Shown here piece by piece: positions 1 to 10,800 of a DNA stretch of 64,000 bases. The position numbers and the translations under genes are program-made. Within the stretch, counting starts at the first letter, position 1. The number at the start of each line of letters is the position of its first letter. Under the pieces are notes generated by a model. It did not search any database. It was given only the letters and a program-made list of their open reading frames with translations, and was not told the origin of the DNA. The stretch is from positions 37,381,138-37,445,137 of the forward strand of contig NC_090191.1 of the NCBI RefSeq assembly GCF_024679245.1. The letters are read 5' to 3'. Source of the stretch: Pseudorasbora parva (Eukaryota; Chordata; Actinopteri; Cypriniformes; Gobionidae).

Positions 1-85
1 TGCAGAAAAGTGGTTTCAACTTAAATAACAATGTAGTATGTGTTATTTTTGCACAGATATAACACAAGTAAAACAAGGCAGAGTA

Positions 86-1280
86 TTAAAGGTGCCCTAG
101 AATGAGTTGAAACAATATGTTAAATTGTTCTCTGATATCTACATAGAGGGTATGTGGCTTTTTAAGGGTAAAAATTGTCCAGATACAGTTTTACAGGTCT
201 ATTTACAACCCTAGAAATTGTGCCTAGGATGTAATGCTCTGTTTTTGCCTTATTTGGAAGAGTCATTAATATTAAAATTAGAGCTCTGCTCTGATTGGCT
301 TATTTCAGCAACTCACAACTCACAGCAGTTCAGTTGTTCAGCAAAGCGGCTCGTGAGTCCTGACAGAACACAGACCGACTGAATGACACTTTAAGCAGAA
401 CATCTCAAATGGAGATTGATAAAATGCATCTTACTTATTTATTGGTGTTTTCAGATCACCCGTGCGCGAGAGAGAGAGCTCGTGTGCATATGGTTGCCAG
501 ATTGTACATGTTTAGGTAAAACAATGGATAGTATATATATGTTCTTTTCACAGAAAAGCTCGGTTTGGGGATTTTAAATGACTGAAATCTGGCAACCGCA
601 CAAACTCTTCATTTTCTCAGACAAAACCAAAACCAGTGATTTTAGACTCGTCTTTTTTCGTCAACGAAATTGCATGTTTATATAACGTTAGTCACAATTT
701 AGGCTACGCAGTGACTGTGACTTACTCTGAAATACAAGCATGCAAAAACAATACTTAAGTTATAAGAAATATAAATATATATATTTGTACAAAATGAATA
801 AACTTGTCAAATGACTACCGTTTTAACTTATATGATGGAAAAGGTGGCGTTTACTAGAAGGATCGAGTAAACGATCTGTAAGCAACGTATCTACGGTTGC
901 ATTTTGTAAAATAATATTAACCTTTGTCATTAGACACACTATTTAGTTTTGTATGGTACTTGGTGTTTCCTGTTGTTACTGTACTAGCATCTTGCGTTAT
1001 CTAGACAATTTTGTTTCTCTAAGAAACTTTCAATTTAATCATACTGTTTAAACAGTCAATAAGTGGATAAAACGTACATATAAATGATTCCCAGCGGTTG
1101 CGTCACTGGTGGCCTTATGTTGAGAATCACTTAATTTTCTGTGGTGTTTTTCATTCACAAGATTTATGAAGGAGGAGGCAATGGTGTTTGAGACTCACAG
1201 TATGTGATGTCCATGGACTGAACTCTTATTATTTCACTATGGCAAGGTTAATTCAAGATTTCATTCTACGGCAACTTTAA
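86..1280. mobile_element. TTAA-flanked non-autonomous DNA transposon (piggyBac-like)
   Basis: The left end is TTAA (86-89) then AGGTGCCCTAGAATG. The right end is CATTCTACGGCAACT then TTAA (1277-1280). The 15-base ends are inverted repeats of each other with 13 of 15 matching. TTAA target duplications are the hallmark of piggyBac-type elements. I also recognise the end sequence as a common cyprinid dispersed repeat. No transposase ORF is present in the 1.2 kb interior, so it is a non-autonomous or internally decayed copy. The superfamily assignment is inferred. Confidence 0.7.
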
Positions 1281-1314
1281 ATTCAAAAATATTTATTAAC
1301 TGTTTCAGTGTGGT

Positions 1315-1785
1315 AATCAAAGCCACGTTTCCATCAAAATTACCTGGAACAGTTTTTCCTAGGAACTCTTTTCCCCCAGACCTGTCTGTGTTTTCATCAA
1401 GGTCTAAACTACAGTGAAGATTAGGACAATTAGTCCACTGACATAGGACTTTCCTCCAGAAGTTCCCTCTGGATTTCATCCTCCGCATATAAGCTTAACA
1501 AAGCCTGAACTTCGTTGTTGGTCCATCTCATTTTTTTTAAAAATAAAATAAAATGTTGCTTGAAGTCAACCAATCAGTATCTTCATCACCCAGGACCCAC
1601 CCCTAAAAGTTCCTGAACTTTGAAAAAGTTCTAACTCGTGAGTAGGGGAAGTAGTACTTTTTGACGGGGAATTTTTTTACACAGAACTTCATGTAGACCC
1701 TGGTCCCTGTGGTCGAAGCATATAGAGTACCACCCCAAAGTCCCTATAGTATTAGGGGAAAGTTCCTGCGGTTGAAATGTGTCTT
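1315..1785 (-). mobile_element. Degraded PIF/Harbinger-like element with Myb/SANT fragment
   Basis: On the minus strand, ATG at 1531 opens MRWTNNEVQALLSLYAEDEI and then QRELLEE, meeting a stop within about 34 codons. This matches the start of the Myb/SANT-like protein of Harbinger transposons (W-T-x-x-E-V-x-x-L-L and an I-Q-x-E-L segment). The surrounding sequence (ccaggacccacccctaaaag, caccccaaagtcc, aggggaaagttcctgcgg) is typical of cyprinid Harbinger-derived repeats. The open frame is broken, so the copy is dead. The borders are approximate. It lies directly beside the TTAA-flanked element. Confidence 0.6.
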
Positions 1786-1937
1786 AAGTGTCTTTTAACT
1801 GAAAGCAACTTGCACTGACATATCTTTAAAACAACAACAACAACAACAAAACAAAAAAAAACATTTTGTCTTGAGATTTACACCTGTCATTTTTTTTTCT
1901 AAGGCACATTAATAAAAGCTACTAAAATGCCCTTATT

Positions 1938-1990
1938 GAACTAAGGCCTAATCCAGGCTTAATCTAAGTCCTGTCTGTGAAACCAGTCCT
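1938..1990. repeat. Fragment of a dispersed cyprinid repeat
   Basis: It contains ctaaggcctaatccaggctt followed by aatctaagtcctgtctg and gaaacca, a motif seen in many fish loci (usually 'ggcctagtcctggcttaa...gggaaaccgg'). It is a short remnant identified from memory of the motif only. Confidence 0.4.
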
Positions 1991-1999
1991 AAATATATT

Positions 2000-4900
2000 T
2001 TGAACTTCCTGCTCCTAGCCTAGAACACTTTTTCTTTTGTGCGCGGTATTTTGCAAAACCTGCAATGGTTTGCCGCTTGCCCTTGCGTAGTAGATCAATA
2101 TCACTTTAAAAAAAATTCCAGCAGCTCCCCACTCATGTCACGGCTGGAGCTGGATCTCCGGTGGGAGTCCAATTATATGGTTCGAGCGTAAGCACAGGTA
2201 TGTGAGGCGTGTGTGTTCGAAGGTGTTTAAATTGACACAGGGTGAATGCATCAGCTGCCCACGTAGTCTCTATTTGAAGGGTGGGTGAAGCTTCTAATTG
2301 CCCCTGTTAGCACTCTGGTTTCTTGGAGCGGAGCGGACGGGCCGGCTCATTACAGGGGCGAATGCTTTAGAAAACAAACCTGTGTAGGTTCACCATGAAA
2401 CCCAACCACAATTCGGCCCAAAAATGCTTTATCATCTTCACTCAAGTGATTCACAGCTTGTTGTGTGGCTTAAGGGGATTGTTGTTTGGTTCAGTTAGAC
2501 GGAACAAAGCAAAATTGATAGATGGGAAAAAAACATTGGCACCTTCTAGAGCTTGACTGGTATGCAGTAAAACAGCGATTAGCATCATCAAAAGAGGATT
2601 TCAAGGAAGTTCGAAAGATTTAATTTTTCCCTGTTTTTATTGTTTTAAGATGTCAATCGCCAAGTCCAAATGTTCTTTTCCTTTGTAGATCTGTAATCTG
2701 TGAATGCTACCATCTTGCAGTGAACGATGCTTTTGTTAAAACAAAAAATGCCAAGTTCAGTGGGTGGTATGATTTAGTGGCCATAATGGGTGTAATAACA
2801 CAGCGGACTTAACTCTCCCAGGCAAGCCGATCTTGGCAGCCTTGATGTAACGTTCTTAGGGGTGCTGGGCGGATTTGTCTGTGGTATCTGGGAGGTAAGA
2901 GAGAGAGAGAATCTGACATGATCTCTTCTAAGAAGGCTAGAGCAGTCAGGGGCCATGAAGCCCTGGCCTGGAGATCTTAGCGAGCATGTGAATACGGATT
3001 ATTACAGCATGGAGCCAATGAGGCTGGACGTGTGTGAGAGGCCAAGCGGGCCCTGCAGCGATTAGACTTTAAACAGCGTATAATGGCCTCTGCCCTTCCC
3101 GTCTCGACCCCGTCGCTCATGTACCCGAGAGCCATAATCCATCGAAATGTCGGTTAAAGCGCAAAGACGCACGTAACGTCTCTGTAAATGTCAAGGGTGC
3201 TTAAAGATAACAGGCAGTGCCGCTGTACCTTGAGACAGATCGCATCCGACGTTGCTCGGCGCTCGGGGGTCTTCTGCTGGATCCATAATCATTAAATCAC
3301 ATAAAAAGTGGCTTAATCTTTTGTTGTTAAACCAATAGTGATAGGACTGTTCTCTTGTCCTGCAATAATTAAAATCGCAACCTCATCACCACTGCAGACT
3401 TCATTTTCTATGCTTGCCTCAGTAGAAAGCACATAACACTTAGATGACCCAAAAGATTTGAATTTCGTCATGTTATATCACTCTGGTGTCATTTTAAACC
3501 TGTTCTCCTTGTAGTTACAATAAATAGGGACTTAGGGAAGTTTCAAAAAAAGCCCAAAAGCTCCATAAACATGGTCCATATGATTTGTGCTCTGCATTCC
3601 AAATCTTCTGAAGTCATACAGTAGATTTGAGGAACAGAAGTTATTTGCTGAAAAACATTTCTGCTGCAGTTCTCTAACAGCATTGTATCAGCATTTATAC
3701 AAATTTGCGTCATGCTATCACTGCCAGATAAAAACGCTATTCTTCTGGCAGGATCATTTTATTTAGCAAAATATCTCAACATTCACTCATGCGTCTCGGT
3801 TGCTCTCAGTCGCCATTATATGTTTTTTCTAAAATGCAAATTCTCTCATGTTTTTGCCACAGGACAGCAATTGCAGCAAATCCAGACTTTGCTGGTCTGC
3901 GATATGAATAGGACAAGAACGCAAAGTCCAAAACTTAGAGAAAAAGAACAAAAATGTAGCGTGGACAAGGCCTTAGAGTACTTTGTACCATTATGGTACT
4001 ACTATGAACATTTTAGGGGTAAGTAAGGTACAAATATGCCCCTTTCACAAGCTGTTGTACCCCTAAATGTAACATTTTGTTGCAATTTCGTTTCTGAACT
4101 TTCGTTTTATGAAACCATTTGTCGCTTCTCATAATCAGTTTAAATTAGTTGCGATGCACCAGCTTTATTTTCAAACTGCAAATCAGATTTGAGGGAATAT
4201 TGACAATTTTCAGTGAATCGCCTTTAAAATTCTGTGTAATCTTTATGCAAAGCTATTTATTCTTGGAATATGTATAAGTTGTACTTGTGCTTTTTGGAGC
4301 TTGTCAAAGGCCCCATTCATTTCAGTACTATTGAAAAGAGCATCTAGTACATCCTGCTAACCTTTTCCTTTCGTCTTCAGCAGAAAAAAATAGGCCAAGT
4401 GGGTTTGGAACGACATGCGGATGTTTAAACAATGACAGAATTCATTTTTCGTAATCCATGCAAACATAAAATTAGGGTTTGCTCCAAGTAAGATGCAGGG
4501 TAAGTTTGAGGTCGATTCATACAGTAGATACACTGCATGTGTACTCAACAGTGTTGTAGACGGCTGCTCAGGAGGCTCTTGTGCCTTAAGTCAGCATTTG
4601 GTTTGGCAGGAATAAATCAAGTTGTTCTCTACAGGGAACTCCTGCTGTCTGACTGGGAACCAAGGCTGCACTTAAATCACCAACATCCTCGCGCTAACAG
4701 CCATCACTGATTCTCCACCACCGTAGGGATTCCTAAGATGATCTCAGCACCACACCTTAGGACCGTTTTGGAGGTGTGAATTTACACCTCTGTTTACAAA
4801 TTGTGTTTATTTATTCCAGTTTTTCAGAGCAACATGCAGACATATGCAGTACATATTCTCAGAGGATAATCTGTAATGGATTAGCTATGGTTTATGTGAA

Positions 4901-7050
4901 CTTGTGCGTCAGAGCGTTCAAGGACTTTAACTCATCTAAGTGTTTGGCTTTTCCGCTCTAACCCTGTCGAGATTCTAGCACTGCCCCATAAATCATGCTC
5001 CTAAATTGAAAGGGTGAACTGGAAAACTCACAACGACAACTTTGAAGGAAAAAACTGAGGTTAAATGGAGAAAGTGACGCTACAGCATAGCCTCTGCTAT
5101 CACCAAAAGGGCGGGGTGATAAATGTATTTCTCAAATGCAAACGTTCGAATACTCCTCCGCTTCTGCTCCTCTCGGGCGGCTTGGGAATGCTCAAGGTCG
5201 GGACTCAGGGATGCATATCCATAAGTCTTATCAGTGCTGAGGTGATGCGAGGAACTTGTGCTGGCAGCTCCTGTCTGCAAATAAATCATATTGACCAGCT
5301 CAGCCGTACTCTCAGAATGGGCACCGGCTGAACCCATCTGCAGTTATCCTGTCCTAGATCACTGTCATCCAAATCACCTCCATCGCTAAATGCAAATACT
5401 GTAAGTGCTCCTCCCACAGATACTATCTGCCTGCTATATACTATGACCTTATTTATGGAATCCTGTTTTTCACGTACATTATTCTACAAACCTATAGACA
5501 TTTAAGCCACACTTAACATCCATCCATCCATCTATCTATCTATTTGTATATCAGTCTGCCCCATACTGTCTGTCTGACTGTTGTTCTGTCATTCTATCTG
5601 TCGTTCTGTCTCTCTGTCTGTCTGCCATTCTTTCTGTCTGTTTGTTAATCAATCGGTCTGACATCCACTCATTCTATTTAACTATATTTAAAAATGTCAT
5701 AACTGTAGTATGTACTAATGAAAATTTGAGCCATTGAACGTTTTTTGTCTTTTATATCATTTTTTTTTTCTTCAGAAAGTGAAATTCGCCACGTCCAGAT
5801 TTTTTAAAAGCTTTCATCCCTTTTTTTCTGTGGCAGAATACATCATAGCAGCCTGAAGTGATGAGTCAAATCTATTTTTAACCCGGAGCGTGCTCTGTTA
5901 TAATTTTGGGCATGTGCTGAGCTTCCCCTGCTGTTCGTTAGGAAAACGGCCGCTTAGACATGAGTTTTGCTGCTCCAGCACCTGACAGAGTTTTGTTTTT
6001 TTCCAAATGTGTTGTTAGTGGATAGTCAACCTTGTTATAGGTGGCATGTTATCAAGGCAAGCTATGTTGATGTCCAAAAACTAATTTACTCTCTTTATTT
6101 ACAGATGAAAAATGCTCAACCACTGATATACACATACACCATACATACTGTGGGCTCTGTTTTTCTGGCTTCCGTCTCCTGTCCACACACACCTGCTCCT
6201 GAGGCGGTTTGCTTTGGCACGGTGGTCTGCAGGCTGCTGCCCAGGGGGGGATGTTGCTCAAGGTGACAGGTTGGGACAGCATAATTAAGCAGTCGGAAAC
6301 AGGAGCGAAGGGACGCCAAAAAGAGCGAGGGAATGAAGGGAGGGGTGTTATGGAGCAATGCGGCCTCGTGTTGAAGGCAGGTGCTTGATAAGATGAAAGA
6401 GGGATGAAACTGAGGAGAGCAGCCAACTTCTGGGCAGAGAGGGAAACTGAGTGAACGCTGCCACCTCAGGCCAAACACAACACAGAGGAGTGGACGGTGG
6501 CCAAAGTACCTCCGTGCACACCCTGTGAATTTATGCCTGAACCACACGTTTCTCTCACACATTTGCTATCTTAGTAATGCTCATTTTCATTCGGGTCTGT
6601 GGTCAGAGCCGTTTCTTTGCATTAATGTATTAGCTGTTGAGGCTATGGCTTTATCCACAGTTTTATACACATTCTGTCATTCTGCCTTACAGCAGATGAA
6701 TGAACTGTGGAGTGAGTGGTTGTTTGGCACCCAAGTTCATACATTATAGGTTCTCTGTGTCTTTCTTTCACTGTATATATTGGATAAGAATCGTGGATGG
6801 AACAGCCGAGGACATTCAACATTCCCAGTCAACCTGTTTCTTTTTTCCCCTCCATGAACCCACTTGAGTTCAAATCACCATACTGTAACTGCTTTAACAG
6901 ATCAAACGCTTAAAACTCTTTGACTCACTGACTGAATCATTTTGGTGAAACTCCTGTATTATATACAGTACTGTATTTTGAAGAATTTCCAAAATTGGTT
7001 TGTACATTTTCTGAAGGAAATGTGAGTGGTGTTTATCTGTATAAAAATGC
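2000..7050. other. Intronic stretch with only short repeat fragments
   Basis: I recognise no exons. Contents noted are repeat-like sequence at 3555-3650 (gtccatatgatttgtgctct, a common cyprinid motif), a tandem-looking 'tggtac/gtacc' fragment at 3970-4065, and TCTA/TCTG microsatellites at 5.52-5.65 kb. Overlapping open frames around 6.05-6.56 kb on both strands have no domain character. Confidence 0.4.
5519..5645. repeat. Imperfect CATC/TCTA/TCTG microsatellite
   Basis: The tract begins as CATC and TCTA units, passes through a non-repetitive interval and continues as interrupted TCTG units to about 5645. Confidence 0.8.
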
Positions 7051-7211
7051 TAAGGTATTTTGGGTGGTTGCTAGGGTGTTAGTAAGCAGTGGCTTGGGAA
7101 ATTTATTTTTATTTTTATGCTAGGTTGTTGCAATGATGTTGCTATATGTTTGCTAGGAGATTAGGCTGGTTATTACTAAGGTGTTGGTTGCTGGTGGCTT
7201 TTGGTGGTTTC

Positions 7212-7310
7212 CAGGGTGTTACAAGTCCATTTTATTTGTATAGGGCTTTTCACAATACGCAATGTTTCGAAGCAGACTCACAGAAAATCATATTGTTGAT
7301 GTTTATAGAA
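7212..7310. repeat. Dispersed fish repeat fragment
   Basis: Sequence including attttatttgtatagggctt and then ttcacaatac...agcagactcacagaaaatca matches a motif that recurs across teleost genomes ('tatttgtatagcgctttt...aaagcagctttacagaaaa'). Recognised from memory, with approximate borders. Confidence 0.5.
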
Positions 7311-7392
7311 CTTTAAAGGGTTAGTTCACCCAAAAATTGAAATTAGCCCACAATTTACACACTCTCGAGTTTATAGACTTAAATACCTGTTC

Positions 7393-7818
7393 TGGCGGTC
7401 AGCGGTACGTGAGTCGACTGACACTAATATTGGGGGGGACCAATTTTCTTTTTTTTTTTTACAAAGCATAAAGAAACAGAACAATGATTGAATTTATAGG
7501 TCTAATTATATTGGGTAAATAATCATTTTGGGACTATTTGGAAATAATATTTGCATTGATTTGCGCCAAATATATTGTTAGTCTCGAGGTTCTTCCTGTT
7601 AGTGAATAAATACATAAATCTGCTATTGACATTTGAATTCCTTAGTGCTCTGGGGTTAGAATTTTTCTAACCGTGTTGAAGTTCAATTTGGCCATTTCTA
7701 ATTAATGGGGGGGACTTGTCCCCCTCAATGTCTAAGGTGGCTACGGCCCTGGTGTCAAGGGTTCAAGGGTCAAGGGTTACTCTTTTAGCGAAAGTGATTC
7801 ACGTACCGCTCACCACCA
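7393..7818. mobile_element. MITE-like element with about 23-bp terminal inverted repeats
   Basis: The left end (7393-7415) and the reverse complement of the right end (7796-7818) agree at 20 of 23 positions. They share a perfect 12-base core, agcggtacgtga, at 7401-7412 and in inverse at 7799-7810. The 426-bp interior has no ORF. It includes the phrase ctaaggtggctacggccctg, familiar from cyprinid repeats. I could not find a clean target-site duplication, so the true borders may differ by some bases. Confidence 0.6.
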
Positions 7819-7899
7819 GGGGGGTTTGGTGTTTACTAAGGGGATGCCATGCATTTCTAGGGGGTTTGGGTGGTTTCTAGGGTGTTTCTAAGTGGTTGC

Positions 7900-10800
7900 T
7901 TGCATAACCAATTCAAAAGAGTCCATTCACAAGCCTCTATCATATTCTATTCTTAAGATATGTATTGAGTCCCTCCTTTAAGTTTAAAAGGTGGCAGTTT
8001 TAATAAAAATCATAAATAGTATGTTAAACTAAAATGCAACTAGCTGCACAATTTGGGGTATTATTTGTGTTTATTGTGCAAACAGTGCTGGGGGAGTTAT
8101 TATCCAGAATTTAATACATAGAGTTAAGCACTGCCTAACAGGCTCCGTTTTCTCTTTAAAGGCCTTTAGGTCTTTGTTGCCACGCATACAGCTGAGAAAC
8201 AGCATGTAAAAGGACCCAGGGCTGTTCTCAAGCCGAGCCATCATACGTGCGCTTCTGCAGATCGACAGGCCTGTGAATTGAGACGCGCTTTGACACGCGG
8301 CTTGAAATCACGCTGGAGTTTTAAACCGAGCTGAATCTGCAGCCCTCCCCGGTCCCCTGTGCTCGCCTTAAGCCGTGCACAGGAAAGAGAATGGAATACG
8401 TATCACCCATTTTATCATGTGAAGAGAGAGACAAGAGCCCTCTGGATTTCTCTGAAATGTCTGATTTACGAAAGGGAAAATTGATTTTACAAATGAGCGA
8501 GTGGTTTTCCTCTTCCCTCCCTTTTTCTCCCTCTCTGTTTCCATTTCGCTTGGTTAGCAACGGGTTCATTGTCCGCGGCACGGCTGATGTGCGTGTTATT
8601 CTGTCCTTCGTTTACGATTATTGTGCTTGATCTGAATACAGCTAAATAAATCTCTCAGCAAGCTAATGTTAACAGACTCTGGTGGTGGCTTTTATAGGTT
8701 TCCTCCGATGTTCAACCCGAGGATCATTTTCCCTCCGCAGCAGCGTCAATATTAGGCTGTTTTTGATGGAAAACTGGGAGCCCGCCGTGACCTCATATTA
8801 ATCGAAGTGCAGCGGCGAATGAATCTCCATCTCGATCTGGGACTCATAGTCCTAATCGAGAGGGTAATGTATCAAAATGGAAAATGAATTAATCCTCTCT
8901 CGTGTTGGGCCGGGCTCCTCGGGTTTCTTAACTGTGCGAGACGGAGACAGATGTTGCTCGGCTGAAAGAGGCCTGTTGTACCTGTGTAAAAGGATAGCCG
9001 CCAAGCGAGTCTCCCGCCATTTCGTTGTGCGGTGTTGACATCCATACTGTTGTTATTTTGGACGCAATTCCTTGTGAGTTACGAAAGCCTTGTGTATTCG
9101 ATACTGAGTGGAGGAATGCACTGCGGTGGCGGTCAACAGTAGCAGTTTTACTTTTTCTCTGCTAGGTTTTGTAGCCCTGTGATTCTCAGACTGTGGTACA
9201 GTATGTTTCCACATGGGACCTATCCCAAAGGGTCAAGGTTTGGCAGGTTAGCATGGTCCAGTTAGCCCCTGCTGGTCGATACCATTACTACACAGATTCT
9301 TAAAAGCACCTTTCTGCTTTGACAGTCAATGGAAAGTAGGCTTATATTTCACAGCTAGTATTTCATTAATAATATTATAGTATGTCATGAGCTGTGTCTT
9401 TCAGTGATATTTTTCCTGCAACACCTCAGTGATTACTTACATTGCCGAGATGAATAGGAAAGCTAATGGATGACCTTTTCCAGGTATTATAGATTATATA
9501 TAGTCGTTTATCTCACTATTTTATGTATAAAAAAAAACATTCTTACATGGGCAGTGCATTGTGAATGGGTGAAGTTAAAGATGGTACTTGGATAGTCTGG
9601 TTGGTATGGAATGGTGTTTTTTTTTAGTGGGGGGAAGACTATACCATATAGGCTATAAGGCTATGCCATACTTGTAACTCCGAATTGATCTAATTTATGT
9701 TCTTAAAGACCCCCTGTGTTGAAAATCAAGTTGCTTTAAGACAAACCATGTGCAAATTCATAAGTCAACGCCATTGCTGAATATTTTCTCCTTAAAACTT
9801 AACTGAAAAAAAAGACAAAATGTCAAACTACCTTGTCACAAGGGGTGCAGGCTTTAGCATATCATTATTAACTATGCTGCAAAGTGGGGGAATCTCAAGA
9901 GAAGCCATGTTATCCTGGTATATTTTTCTGTTGATATAAAAAATCAGGTAAATTTAGCAATATAGCGGGTGAATTATGTATGTAAAGTATATTACAATGT
10001 TGTGATGAACTGTATGCCTTTCTCCACTGACGTTCTGTGATGTTCATTGCATTTCTAAGGAAGCTGATTGTCAGAAGGCAGATAGATGGTGAATGGGAAC
10101 ATGGTTTATGTAACATTGTGCAACACATTAGCTGTTGAATGTCGTAGTTAAGAAAAAGACTAATCATATAAATTACCATTATGTGTCTGACATTTTCTAA
10201 AGACCGATACCACTGTTTAGCATTTACTACAGTGGGTCTCTGAGCTGGTGTCAGTGAATGGAGGCAGGGATCATTTGCATATTCATGGTTCTGCATGTGC
10301 TTAATTAAGCAAGGGTGTAAAGTTACATTCAAGCTATTTTAAGGCATGAATAAAAAAGTGTTCACAAAAAAAAAAAAAAAAAGTTTAAATGTAATTTTGG
10401 TGATCAAAATTTTAAGGGATACAATTTTTGACTACAGGGGGACTTCCTAGTTTCATTGTGAACACATTATCAGTGTTAATAATCATTCATCAAATTAAGT
10501 TTATTTCTTACATTCTTAAAAATAAAGCTTCCATAAGGGGTTGCCATAGAAGAAACATTTGGGGTTCCCAAAGAAGTTTTCAGTGAGCATTTCCTAAAAT
10601 AACTTTCTCTTTTTTCTTAGTAGAGAGTGTTCATATTCTGAAGAACCTTTTTATTGTAGAATGGAAATGTTCCATGTAAACATAGATGCCAAATAGATGT
10701 ATAAGTTTATGTGGATGACTTAGAGCATCAATGTAATGTGGTTTTCATCTTCAGTGCTCCTGGTGAAGTGTGACATTTGTTTGTCCAGCACAGGTGAATG

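Larger units (their letters stand above)
7060..7900. repeat. Imperfect 'ggttgctagggtgtt' minisatellite, interrupted
   Basis: Diverged units resembling ggtggttgctagggtgtta occur at 7060-7205 and again at 7818-7890 (gggtggtttctagggtgttt). Between them lie a cyprinid repeat fragment (7212-7310), an AGTTCACC-type end (7311-7345) and an inverted-repeat element. The arrangement reads as one tandem array split by later insertions. Confidence 0.65.

Noticed and set aside
6116..6562. 148-codon minus-strand open frame
   Set aside because: It overlaps other open frames on both strands, has no recognisable motif, and I saw no coding signature.
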